A DNA stretch of 64,000 nucleotides from Marinilabilia rubra. GTDB lineage: Bacteria; Bacteroidota; Bacteroidia; Bacteroidales; Marinilabiliaceae. Below are positions 9,785 through 17,760 of this stretch, piece by piece (the first letter of the stretch is position 1; every line of letters begins with the position of its first letter). Where the stretch lies: NCBI RefSeq assembly GCF_003121985.1, contig NZ_QEWP01000004.1, positions 277,336 to 341,335 on the forward strand, written 5' to 3'. Below the pieces are notes generated by a model, which was not told where the DNA came from, did not search any database, and was given only the letters and a program-made list of their open reading frames with translations. The translations under genes and the position numbers were made by a program.

Positions 9785-9925
9785 GGCTATATGCGCCTGG
9801 GCGTGGTTTCAGACCAGCTGTGGATTTATCAGCTTGAACGCATGGCTTACGGTAAAGCGAAGCTTTCAATATGTTGTGGATGCCACGACTGGCGTATAAT
9901 AGCTTTGTTGTGCAAATGTTGCTTT
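9785..9925 (+). pseudogene. Possible C-terminal gene scrap between the AraC and higA genes
   Basis: The plus frame after the AraC stop reads GYMRLGVVSDQLWIYQLERM, which looks like the end of a real protein, yet there is no start or body for it. Composition is higher in GC than in the AraC gene just before. I cannot name the parent. It may be left over from an insertion or deletion at the junction between the glycosidase island and the toxin-antitoxin cassette. Confidence 0.25.
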
Positions 9926-10366
9926 TTAGGCTTCTATTATATTTTTTCTTGTATTCATTAGGCTTGCATCACGGAAATGTCTATTTACTTCATTAATCAA
10001 TTTGTAAGGACGGTTAAACGCCTCTTGAGATAATTTGAAGTAGTCTGAAAGTTTTCTTATTGTATCCTTTGAAAGTCCTTTGTGATAATTAAGAATCTTG
10101 GAGATTGTTCCTTTTGATAAATCGAGAATTCCTGTTAAGTCTTTTGCTTTTAAATCATGTTCATTCATTAAAGTTTTTAATAATTCAATCGGGTCAGAAT
10201 CCTTAAATGTGTTATGTTCATTGTCCCATTTTTCAATTAAGAGAGTAAGCAATTCAAGCTCATCTCTTGTTGCGTTATTTTCATTAAGAATCAATTCTTC
10301 TAAGATGTCGCAGTACTTTTTGTATTGTTCTACATCTTTTATTACTGTGTATTTTAATGTTTCCAT
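9926..10366 (-). CDS. higA: HigA-type antitoxin (HTH)
   Basis: 146 residues. The N-terminal half is acidic and helical; the C-terminal half holds a Cro/CI-type HTH (DLKAKDLTGILDLSKGTISK, then ILNYHKGLSKDTIRKLSDYF). This long-HigA layout is usual for higBA pairs where the toxin gene comes first. It lies 23 bases downstream of the toxin gene on the same strand. The HTH should both neutralise HigB and repress the operon. ATG start at 10366. Confidence 0.82.
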   Translation of the reverse strand: METLKYTVIKDVEQYKKYCDILEELILNENNATRDELELLTLLIEKWDNEHNTFKDSDPIELLKTLMNEHDLKAKDLTGILDLSKGTISKILNYHKGLSKDTIRKLSDYFKLSQEAFNRPYKLINEVNRHFRDASLMNTRKNIIEA

Positions 10367-10388
10367 CTTTTATCCTTTTCAAATACAA

Positions 10389-10721
10389 TTAATAAACATC
10401 AATCTCGTACTGTTTCCCTGCGTTGCATAGCTTTGTATACTCTGCGTGGGTGCCAATCCACTTGATAAACAGATGAACTTTCGAACTTCCAAAGTGGTAT
10501 TTACAAATCAATCTGAAATTATTTCCACCGATATTAAATACCACTCTGTCCGAGCCTTTGCCAAGAATATCTGCACTATTAAAAGTTGAAATAATCTCTT
10601 TTGGTTCGTTCCAATCAACACGTTTTATAATTGACAACCAAATCTCAAAAGACACCCGGCCTCTGGCATTTTTTAAGACATAATCTTCAATCGACTGTTT
10701 TTTAATCAAATGTATTTTCAT
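10389..10721 (-). CDS. higB: HigB-type mRNA interferase toxin
   Basis: The frame opens at 10754, but the internal ATG at 10721 gives MKIHLIKKQSIEDYV, the normal start of HigB toxins, and a 110-residue product; I prefer it. The middle (DRVVFNIGGNNFRLICKYHF) and end (FIKWIGTHAEYTK) are typical of the HigB/RelE-fold ribosome-dependent endoribonucleases, with the conserved WIGTHAEYdk motif near the C-terminus. It is the first gene of the toxin-first pair with higA. The pair is bounded by inverted repeats and sits in an accessory stretch. Confidence 0.85.
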   Translation of the reverse strand: MKIHLIKKQSIEDYVLKNARGRVSFEIWLSIIKRVDWNEPKEIISTFNSADILGKGSDRVVFNIGGNNFRLICKYHFGSSKVHLFIKWIGTHAEYTKLCNAGKQYEIDVY

Positions 10722-10815
10722 ATAATTATTAGCAAACATACGAAAAAGTTTCATACAGGGAAACTGTTATCGATGTTTATTTTGAGCTGAGGGTTTTTTT
10801 GCAATTTTGCACAAC

Positions 10816-11041
10816 GTCCCCATAACAGCATTGTATTTATATCTATTATGGAGACATTAATAAAAACATCTCTATTCCCTTCTCACACATTCTTTCCCAA
10901 TATACCCATTCGCATTTGAAAACTTATTATGTTTTGCGGAAAAGTGAAAAGAATCACAGGAAAGGCATGGGACAAAAGAGATTACTAACACCCCCTCCCT
11001 CCTAAACCAAATCCGAGATTTATAGCCACCATCTTGTATCT
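10816..11041. other. Intergenic spacer upstream of the 42-bp repeat array
   Basis: About 225 bases between the higBA boundary repeat and the array. It contains a C-rich run near 10991 but no ORF or clear hairpin. Confidence 0.4.
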
Positions 11042-11475
11042 CTACCCCAACTGGCCAAACCTCATCGAGATGGGCAGGTACACCTGCTGCAGTTGCCCAA
11101 ATTCATTTGTCAGCCCCGCATATACCTGCTGCATGTGTCCAAAACTTGTTGAAAATGGGAAGCAACCCTGCAGCGGCTTTCCTAACTTTATCGATGTCAT
11201 CGGGTACCCCTGCAGCAGGTTTCCAAACCTCGAAGAAAACTTGCTGTACCCCTGCAGCGTCTTGTCATTTTTTGTTGGAAACGTCCTGTACCCCTGCAGC
11301 ACATTTCCAAATTTTGTTGAAATGGCCGGGTACCCCTGCAGCAACATTCCAAATTTCGTTGAAAGCATCCTGCACCCCTACGGCATGATTTCAAAACTTA
11401 TCGAGATCGTGCTGTACCCCTGCAGCAAGATTTCGAAGTTTGTCGGAAACGTGCTGCAGGGGTGCAGCATCCTAT
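11042..11475. repeat. Tandem array of ten degenerate 42-bp units
   Basis: CTGCAGC-like boxes recur at exactly 42-base steps: 11042 (weak), 11084, 11126, 11168, 11210, 11252, 11294, 11336, 11378, 11420 and 11462 (partial). The general unit is CTGCAGC-nn-ttTCCAAAttT, then GTTGAAA, a variable part, and TACCC. Bases differ a lot between copies, yet there is not a single indel in about 430 bases. Since 42 is a multiple of three, both strands are open: plus gives 14-residue units of the form YPCSxFPNFVExxL, minus gives GYPxISTKFGNVLQ. Only the minus frame has an ATG (11368). I cannot tell coding from non-coding by eye. Confidence 0.85.
11416..11463. repeat. 12-bp inverted repeat closing the 42-bp array
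   Basis: ACCCCTGCAGCA at 11416-11427 is matched by its exact reverse complement TGCTGCAGGGGT at 11452-11463, with 24 bases between. The last repeat junction is thus inverted relative to the array and could form a stem-loop at its end. Confidence 0.6.
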
Positions 11476-11604
11476 TAATAAGACATTTAACAAATCAAAC
11501 CTCAAATACAATGCTCATGTAAAACAAATGCAAAAGTTTACTTTGTTTCAGGTTTTAAATCTCGCAAAACCTTAGTGTCAAGTCAAGCATAGTCTGACGA
11601 CCCA

Positions 11605-13800
11605 TTATCCTCTCAAGTCCAGGTTGGTGAACTTATCAGTGATTTCATAATCATAATCCGGGTATTCATAAATAGGTATCCGCTGCTCGGTCTCACCTAT
11701 TGAATAGCCCCAAATGCTTTCATAATCTGAAGTATCCTCCCCAATATCTTCAAGCTGGCGCAGATATTCACTAATGGATTTAGATTCAATAATAATCACC
11801 TTATCCATTTCTTTCATCGCAGGACTATGGTTTCTGGTGTGATCCAGCTCAAATTCCAGAATTCTTCGACCGTAGCGTGTAATTCCAATGGTACGAAATG
11901 TAAGACTCTTGCCCACTCCCGGCAGGTTAAGCACATTTCTGTCGGTACCCAGGAATGGCAGGCCACTCTCTTTCATCAATTCCGACATCTCTTTGATAAT
12001 TGAATCGGCATTGTTTGGAAAATCTTTAATGGTTGAATAATACTTTTCAGGAATTTTGCCTATCACCTTTTCTTCCATCTGTTCCTGAACGGCTCTTTCG
12101 TTGGTGGCAAAATTGAAGTTATTCTCCATATACCCCTTTACACTGAAGGTATAATAATTGATAACGCCTATTTCGTTCAACACCTTACGGAGCTTTGCGG
12201 AATGGCCTCTTCGCGATGCCGCTGCAGTAAATACAAGCTGATTCGTAACAGTCCAGCCGGCAGAATTAAGAAGTTTAATCGCCTCACGTGCTTCAGGCGT
12301 TACCTCCATGGGAGATTCAAAGTGGGTTTGAATAAAAAATTGTCTGATGCCTGTTTTGGATGCTTTCTTTTTAAAGTCCCCCAGTATTCTTACCAGTTCG
12401 GGCGTAATCCGTTGTGGCAGATATACCGGCAGGCGAGTCCCCAGTCTGACACGTACAATCTGTGCATATCTTTCACCATCGGGCTTCTGCTTATTGGCCG
12501 CGATTTTATTCTCAGCCATTTGGTAAACTTTTTCCAGAACTTTTTCCAGAGACTTATCAGAACTCATCAAAGCGTCACCCCCGGTGATTAAAATATCGCG
12601 TAGCTGAGCATCTTTCTCAAAGTAATCCAGCAATTCAACCAGTTTTTCGTCCCAGCTTTGTCCGGGCTTTAGCTTATCTAAATTAAAATTCAGATTGCCT
12701 CTCTGGAAGTCATACATCCGCTGACAGGATGCACACAAACCACCACATGCCCGCCCCATGGTATCGGGGATTAAAATGGCCACTTCGGGGTAGCGCCGGT
12801 GAATGTTATGATCGTTTGGCAAATACCACCCTGCTGCATTGGGCTCTCCTGGTTTTACTTTGTCTTCCTTTTCCCAGGCCACAATGTTTCCGTATTCATT
12901 TACAAGTTGCTGACTGTAAACTACGTAATGCCTGATAGCCAGGTCGGCACCAACAGCAAAATAAGGCACTCGCACATGCAATAAGGAAAGATAGTAAGGA
13001 TTTACAAAGAAGGGAATGCCTTTGGACTCTGCTTCATACAGCACCTTCATGGTATCCGGGTCGAGGGAGTTATCGAGCAGTTCATTCAACAAATCCGGCG
13101 ACCGCACAGCAAACCTCAAATGAAACAACCGGTCATTCCACCAGTCAAGTGCTTTCAGATATTTTTGCTCTTGCGACAACTCATCAGGAAAAAAGAACTT
13201 AGAATCCTTTATTTCTCCCTTATCAATTTTATCGATGATGATCTTTAAAATACGTTCCCGGTTTTCTTCTCTCAGTTTAACGATTCTGGGATCAAGCCCC
13301 GAACACCATCTATCCATCCATGCTTCTACTTTTTCCCTCGTTGGGGTGTTTCTTTCATACTCACCGGTAAACTGTCTGAAAAGCATCAGCATATCTTTAA
13401 AGAAATAGGGCTTCGCCCCTCCGGTACCATAGGTTACTGCCAGCCAGATAAGCTGAACAGGATTGCTGATGGCCTTCTCTCCCCTGAGGTTCAGATCATC
13501 AAATTCGCGCCCTGCATTGTCGATGTAATCCAGAATGCGAATGGCTGCAAAATCATTCCAGGTCAGTTTCTCAAATGCATCCCTCCCATGCGCTTCCTTT
13601 TTGTAAAAGTCATAGGCAGCCTGATTTTTTTTAATGGCCTCCAGCACCCAGTTTCTCACACCAATCAATGCCTCGGTTTCATTTCTGGCATTTCGCATTA
13701 TTTCTTCGAGCATGGGATTTTCTTTGAGCAACTGCCTGAGGAGCATGTGGGATTTTACGCTTATTGCAATGCGGTCTAGTTTATGAGTAGTTGATGCCAT
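11605..13800 (-). CDS. KamA-family radical SAM aminomutase-like protein, long form
   Basis: 731 residues, far longer than a typical lysine 2,3-aminomutase (about 420). The radical SAM cluster motif is C352xxxC356xxC359 in RACGGLCASCQRMYDFQRG, the form seen in KamA/EpmB-like enzymes; ILITGGDALMSSD further on is the SAM-binding GGD element, and VRLGTRLPVYLPQRIT is the next conserved KamA block. About 340 residues precede the cluster motif and have no recognisable domain. Family enzymes use PLP and SAM to migrate an amino group. A substrate of lysine is possible but not shown. No lysine-fermentation genes (kamD/E, kdd, kce) are nearby. ATG at 13800; it stands alone. Confidence 0.8.
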   Translation of the reverse strand: MASTTHKLDRIAISVKSHMLLRQLLKENPMLEEIMRNARNETEALIGVRNWVLEAIKKNQAAYDFYKKEAHGRDAFEKLTWNDFAAIRILDYIDNAGREFDDLNLRGEKAISNPVQLIWLAVTYGTGGAKPYFFKDMLMLFRQFTGEYERNTPTREKVEAWMDRWCSGLDPRIVKLREENRERILKIIIDKIDKGEIKDSKFFFPDELSQEQKYLKALDWWNDRLFHLRFAVRSPDLLNELLDNSLDPDTMKVLYEAESKGIPFFVNPYYLSLLHVRVPYFAVGADLAIRHYVVYSQQLVNEYGNIVAWEKEDKVKPGEPNAAGWYLPNDHNIHRRYPEVAILIPDTMGRACGGLCASCQRMYDFQRGNLNFNLDKLKPGQSWDEKLVELLDYFEKDAQLRDILITGGDALMSSDKSLEKVLEKVYQMAENKIAANKQKPDGERYAQIVRVRLGTRLPVYLPQRITPELVRILGDFKKKASKTGIRQFFIQTHFESPMEVTPEAREAIKLLNSAGWTVTNQLVFTAAASRRGHSAKLRKVLNEIGVINYYTFSVKGYMENNFNFATNERAVQEQMEEKVIGKIPEKYYSTIKDFPNNADSIIKEMSELMKESGLPFLGTDRNVLNLPGVGKSLTFRTIGITRYGRRILEFELDHTRNHSPAMKEMDKVIIIESKSISEYLRQLEDIGEDTSDYESIWGYSIGETEQRIPIYEYPDYDYEITDKFTNLDLRG

Positions 13801-14044
13801 AACTTAGATTTTAAGGGTTGAACGTATTAGATTTTTAGATATTGGCTTTAAGATAACTCATCCAAAGCTGATAATCTCCGCTTAAAGAACATCTATGCGA
13901 AAAACAATTTTCTAATATCAGATCACTGGTTTTATAGCTTCCTCCTGTTCGTTAAACAGGAAGTGTATAAGAGAATACGTAGTTTAAACCCAAAAAGATT
14001 CCCCTTGCCCGGTGAAGTTGACTGCTTTTCAAAGCAAAATGATT
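13801..14044. other. Spacer upstream of the kamA-like gene
   Basis: About 240 bases between the kamA-like start and direct repeat copy A. I see no clear promoter, ORF or terminator in it. Confidence 0.35.
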
Positions 14045-14250
14045 GCCCCCTGCAGGTCTTTAGTCTGGTTGGTTCCCTAAGAGGGATGGGCTGGTACCTC
14101 ATCGTCATTATAGATGGTCCTTTACGGACTTGTTTGGCTCCGATTACACCCCATCAATTGCCCTGGAAGAGGAAAATACACCAAACATAGGGTAAAGCCC
14201 TATAACCAGCATCAACCCAAGACCAGAGTCCTGAATGGGCGTTATAATAA
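14045..14250. repeat. Extragenic palindromic repeat, copy A (left of yoeB/yefM)
   Basis: About 205 bases closely matching copy B at 14923-15117. Shared blocks include GCAGGTCTTTAG, CTGGTTGGTTCCCT, ATTACACCCCATCAATTGCC, AATACACCAAACATAGGGT, and CATCAACCCAAGACCAGAG followed by CTGAATGGGCGTTATAAT. It contains small hairpins such as ATAGGGT-aaa-GCCCTAT. Copies like this in other Bacteroidetes are usually scattered REP-like elements mobilised in trans; no transposase is in this window. Confidence 0.75.
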
Positions 14251-14309
14251 TTCCCCATGTCAACCAAAAGTAAATCGGCAGAACCGGGCGGAGAGCGAAG
14301 GGATTTGGG

Positions 14310-14588
14310 CTATTTATCTCCGTAATGTCCCCAAAGACTTAAAACATGAACGGTTATAATTTCTTCTTCAATGGAGTAAACCAGGCGGTGTTTATGATTA
14401 ATTCTGCGTGCATATTTTCCTGCAAGACCATATTTTAAAAGCTCCACTCGTCCTGTTCCTTCAGCTGGATTTTCCTTGATTTCATTTAGAAGTTTAGCAA
14501 TCTTTTTTAGCACGGCTTTATCCCCTGCCTTCTTGTGTTTTTCAATGTCTGCTAAGGCTACTTTCGTAAACTCTAAAACATAACTCAT
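14310..14588 (-). CDS. YoeB/Txe-type toxin (RelE fold)
   Basis: 92 residues. The sequence MSYVLEFTKVALADIEKHKK with VELLKYGLAGKYARRINHKHRLVY (split here) and the C-terminal VHVLSLWGHYGDK is that of the YoeB/Txe family of ribosome-dependent mRNA interferases: the R-x-I-x-x-x-H-R-L-V-Y block and the terminal GHY catalytic end are present. Its ATG overlaps the antitoxin stop (14585-14588), so the pair is translationally coupled, antitoxin first. Confidence 0.88.
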   Translation of the reverse strand: MSYVLEFTKVALADIEKHKKAGDKAVLKKIAKLLNEIKENPAEGTGRVELLKYGLAGKYARRINHKHRLVYSIEEEIITVHVLSLWGHYGDK

Positions 14589-14836
14589 AAGCCAAGCAGA
14601 TCATTTATTTCCCTGGAACTTGAAATTCTTTTCACTTCACCATTTCTCGCTTGTTCAGCACTTAGTTTTATCTTCCTAATCATTTCAGCACTAAAGTAAA
14701 CATCATCTTCATTTATAGGTGTTAAAGCATAAGACTTATCCTTTCCCCGTTGAACGATAACTTGTTCTCCCTTATCAACTTTTTCAAAGTATAACTTTTG
14801 ATTTTGTCGAAATTCTCTGCTGCTTATTATTAACAT
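14585..14836 (-). CDS. YefM/Phd-type antitoxin
   Basis: The frame opens upstream with a TTG at 14860, but ATG 14836 yields MLIISSREFRQNQKLYFEKV, the standard Phd/YefM start, and an 83-residue product. The N-terminal half is the Phd/YefM DNA-binding and dimerisation domain (VDKGEQVIVQRGKDKSYALT); the C-terminal tail wraps the toxin. It is first in the operon and overlaps the toxin by 4 bases. A palindrome 18 bases upstream of the ATG is a likely operator for autoregulation. Confidence 0.88.
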   Translation of the reverse strand: MLIISSREFRQNQKLYFEKVDKGEQVIVQRGKDKSYALTPINEDDVYFSAEMIRKIKLSAEQARNGEVKRISSSREINDLLGL

Positions 14837-14853
14837 ACCTTTTAGTTTTACGC

Positions 14854-14868
14854 GTACCAATATGGTAC
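14854..14868. promoter_or_regulatory. Putative YefM operator palindrome
   Basis: GTACCAATATGGTAC is a perfect 6+3+6 inverted repeat just upstream of the antitoxin ATG at 14836. Its core resembles the TGTACA-type sites bound by E. coli YefM. Position and symmetry fit autorepression of the module. Confidence 0.5.
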
Positions 14869-14922
14869 AAATTTAATGAATTCTTCTTTCATTTTCCATT
14901 ATCAAGTGGAATAAAATGATAA

Positions 14923-15117
14923 ACCCCTTGCAGGTCTTTAGGCTGGTTGGTTCCCTCAAAGGGACGGGCTGGTAACTCATTGTTATTATTTCAGGGACTT
15001 GTTTTGCTTCGATTACACCCCATCAATTGCCCTGAAAGGGGAAAATACACCAAACATAGGGTGAAGCCCTACGACCAGCATCAACCCAAGACCAGAGCCC
15101 TGAATGGGCGTTATAAT
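14923..15117. repeat. Extragenic palindromic repeat, copy B (right of yefM)
   Basis: Direct repeat of copy A at 14045-14250 in the same orientation, with small length changes in the middle (a shorter stretch after the TCATT block). It carries the hairpin CATAGGGTGAAGCCCTACG. Together the two copies bracket the YefM/YoeB module. Confidence 0.75.
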
Positions 15118-15142
15118 ATATACCAAACCCTAAACCTGAGAC

Positions 15143-16213
15143 CTAAATCAGTTTATAATAAGCCGATTCCATTAGCAAAAAGAACGCCTGACCTTCGGTA
15201 GCTCTGCCCGGACTATTAAAATGTGGAGCTCCGCAAACACCCGTTACAAATCCCGCCTCATTTACTTTATCATGAACAGCTTTACGCAAAATATTTGCGG
15301 AATCAAGATAAAAAGAGGGTAACCATCCCGATGCCACTCCCCTGTAAATAGAATAGGCCAGCATTTGAGACAAATTGGTTTCCACAAAAGAGGTTTCATC
15401 ATCTATAACATTATGAAACAGCCCATCTGAACGAAGGTGGTTCAAACATCCGTTGATATTTTCAGTGTTGTATTCTATCAAAGTATCTCTTTCTTCACTT
15501 TTTGATTCTGGCAAATCGTCAATAACCCGGGCAATTCCGGCCATTGCCCATCCATTGCCTACGCCCCAGAATTTTGAGTTGATAAATTCCTTTTTTGAAG
15601 CATCCCAGCGATGTGAGTATAGTTGAGCATCACCATTCCACAGGGCTTTTCGCATACCTTTTATTTGTCTGATACTCTCGTCTACTTCACCGGCAACACA
15701 CAAATAAGGTGGCGACATATACATGGAGTCAATCCAAATTTCTTTCTTATCAACCAGATGGCTAATGATTCCGTCTTCTGTTCTCGGGGCTTTGGTAAGA
15801 AGGTAATTAAGCATTTTTTTGTGGGCATTCCACAGGTCCTGTTCTCCTGTTTTCTCAGCCATCCGCATAACCATCTCTCCCGATGCTGCAGGATCTGTTG
15901 CTCCACCATCAGAATACAATACTGAAAGCCGTCCTTCTTTTGTTTGCCGCAAAACTGCTTCTTTGGCCATTAAATAAAGCAGATCGAAGTCACCCAACTC
16001 CAAAATGGCCTGACCGGCAACACCTTGTTCCCACGAAGCACGTTGCATGCACAACATGGCATTTTTCACTTTTGTCACCAAACCGTTTTCGGATTTTAAT
16101 CCTTCTTCCTTTAGGGAATTTACGGCCCATACGCCCGGGCCTGTCAGAAGAAGTGAACCTGCTGTTATTGACTTTACAAAGTCCCGTCGTTTTAATCCTT
16201 TAATTTTTCTCAT
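15143..16213 (-). CDS. GH88/GH105-type unsaturated glycuronyl hydrolase, Tat-exported
   Basis: The frame opens at 16333, but ATG 16213 gives MRKIKGLKRRDFVKS, a twin-arginine-like signal followed by a hydrophobic stretch (ITAGSLLLTGPGVWA), so I choose it (356 residues). The (alpha/alpha)6 fold is indicated by regularly spaced helices. The WIDSMYMSPPYL block carries the Asp expected to protonate the unsaturated sugar, and FWGVGNGWAMAGI is the family G-N-G-W motif. Family members cleave the 4,5-unsaturated uronic acid left by polysaccharide lyases; no lyase is nearby. Periplasmic by its signal. It lies 26 bases from repeat copy B. Confidence 0.75.
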   Translation of the reverse strand: MRKIKGLKRRDFVKSITAGSLLLTGPGVWAVNSLKEEGLKSENGLVTKVKNAMLCMQRASWEQGVAGQAILELGDFDLLYLMAKEAVLRQTKEGRLSVLYSDGGATDPAASGEMVMRMAEKTGEQDLWNAHKKMLNYLLTKAPRTEDGIISHLVDKKEIWIDSMYMSPPYLCVAGEVDESIRQIKGMRKALWNGDAQLYSHRWDASKKEFINSKFWGVGNGWAMAGIARVIDDLPESKSEERDTLIEYNTENINGCLNHLRSDGLFHNVIDDETSFVETNLSQMLAYSIYRGVASGWLPSFYLDSANILRKAVHDKVNEAGFVTGVCGAPHFNSPGRATEGQAFFLLMESAYYKLI

Positions 16214-16599
16214 GGTCCTGGTATAAAACTGGTTGGTACATACTGCTAATTTACTGAATCTGACAGAACAGACATAGTATGTGTCGCATAAAAATGATTT
16301 CGCCCATGCAGGACATTTGGCTAGTTGTTTCAATTAAGGCAATGGGATGTTATCCATTATTTTTAGATTGAGCTATTGCAATCCAGGATTGCTTTTATTC
16401 CTATGAATGGGTACTAAATACTACAATGAGGAAAATTTTACAAACATGATTTGTTCTTTTGTCAATTACAATAAATAACATCAATAAAAGTGAGGGTCAA
16501 AAATATTTGATTAGATTTCTCCATGCCTCTGAGCCTAATAAAAAGGCAGCAAAGAGAGAAACCAAACTCTTTGACCCGCCAGATGAACTGTTTACATTC

Positions 16600-17760
16600 T
16601 CATGATTTTTTGCATTTCCCGGTAATCAATATGGGATTATCTCCTTCTGATATTTTGTCGTTCAGCTGTTGCAGTTTACTTTTTTGGGCCTCGTCAATAT
16701 CACTATCTTCAATATTTTTTTCCAGTATGTCTTTAAAGTATGTTGCCTGATAGTTAATTAACAATTGTTCAGCACTTTGAAAATTAAAAGAGGAACCAAA
16801 CTCCAACCCCAATTCATCATACAGAAGAGAACTTATCTTAAAAATATCATGATTATCCTGGTCGTAAAGATATTTCTCATCAAGAGTCGTTCGTAAGATT
16901 GCTGACTTCTCGGATACCTCAGATTCATACACACTTTTACTTAAGAAAATTTCATTCCCAATTTGCCCCATCAAACCTACATGATACCCCTTTGTCTTAT
17001 TACCTGTCTTTACCGGGTCTTCAAGCTGCATAGCCAGCAAAGTTTTTTTATCGCGTCCGTTAATTTTAAAAATTGTATCCCCCTCAAAAGGTTGATAAAA
17101 AATAGAATTATCATTTGACCTTTTAAAAACGGAGCTACTACCGGCCCATACTCCCGGATGAGTTAAAGGCTTCTTTTTTTCACCTTCAGTGATACGTCCG
17201 CTGGTTGAGACGTAAAAGTAGAGATTTTCGTAATTGGCATACCCACCACGTAAAACGGCCAGAAGTGTGTCATTAACTGTGACAATACCGGACATGCCAC
17301 CTTTATCTTCAATTGGAATATTCTTTTCAAATTGTGCCTCAGCCAGGTTGTACCGACTTATATAATTCCCCCCCACGTCGTGAAAATGTAAAAACTTCTC
17401 ATCCTCATCTACATCCCAGGCATCAATATAGTTAAATTCATTGGGCCCTTTGCCTTTCTGAGAAATTATACTGATAAACTTACCCGTACCTGAGAAAAGT
17501 AAAATTTTTTCTCTTTCAAAGGCAATTATATATTTTTCGCCTACATGGCCGTGAAAATAACTAATTAGACATTGCTCATTGGTCTCCAATGGAACAATTT
17601 TTATGTCAGAAATAAGATTCTCCAGTACAAGCGCTGTGTCCTTGAAATTGTTATTTTCGTTTATGATAAGTGCTTCATCTGAGACTTTTGGTTGATCCTT
17701 GCAACTAAATAGCAAAATCAGAATGGTAAGTGAAATGATGGAAAAAACGGTGGTTTTCAT
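16600..17760 (-). CDS. 6-bladed beta-propeller lipoprotein
   Basis: 386 residues with lipobox LLFSC (Cys20). The body matches the Bacteroidetes family of lipoproteins annotated as 6-bladed beta-propellers: VPLETNEQCLI, then FERE-KILLFSGTGKFI, SQKGKGPNEF (very typical), and repeated blade strands through residue 330. It probably sits on the outer face of the inner membrane or the outer membrane. Function unknown; propellers of this group often appear near regulators. A stretch near the C-terminus (about 330-386) is charged and helical. ATG start at 17760. Confidence 0.72.
   Translation of the reverse strand: MKTTVFSIISLTILILLFSCKDQPKVSDEALIINENNNFKDTALVLENLISDIKIVPLETNEQCLISYFHGHVGEKYIIAFEREKILLFSGTGKFISIISQKGKGPNEFNYIDAWDVDEDEKFLHFHDVGGNYISRYNLAEAQFEKNIPIEDKGGMSGIVTVNDTLLAVLRGGYANYENLYFYVSTSGRITEGEKKKPLTHPGVWAGSSSVFKRSNDNSIFYQPFEGDTIFKINGRDKKTLLAMQLEDPVKTGNKTKGYHVGLMGQIGNEIFLSKSVYESEVSEKSAILRTTLDEKYLYDQDNHDIFKISSLLYDELGLEFGSSFNFQSAEQLLINYQATYFKDILEKNIEDSDIDEAQKSKLQQLNDKISEGDNPILITGKCKKS

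Larger units (their letters stand above)
9907..10815. repeat. Inverted repeats bounding the higBA cassette
   Basis: GTTGTGCAAA at 9907-9916 is repeated exactly, inverted, at 10806-10815. The match continues inwards as TTGC after one or two extra bases. The pair encloses higA and higB and nothing else. The boxes do not fit the integron attC core GTTRRRY, but the arrangement resembles a single mobile gene cassette or a small palindrome-bounded element. Confidence 0.45.

Noticed and set aside
9907..10815. Integron attC sites
   Set aside because: The boxes GTTGTGC do not fit GTTRRRY, and no integrase is present in the window.
11042..11475. CRISPR array
   Set aside because: Units are contiguous and degenerate with no constant repeat plus unique spacers, and no cas genes are nearby.
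14114..15201. Two plus-strand frames sharing a LHPINCP...GKYTKHRVKPY reading
   Set aside because: They lie inside the two copies of the extragenic repeat, so the shared protein sequence only reflects the DNA repeat.
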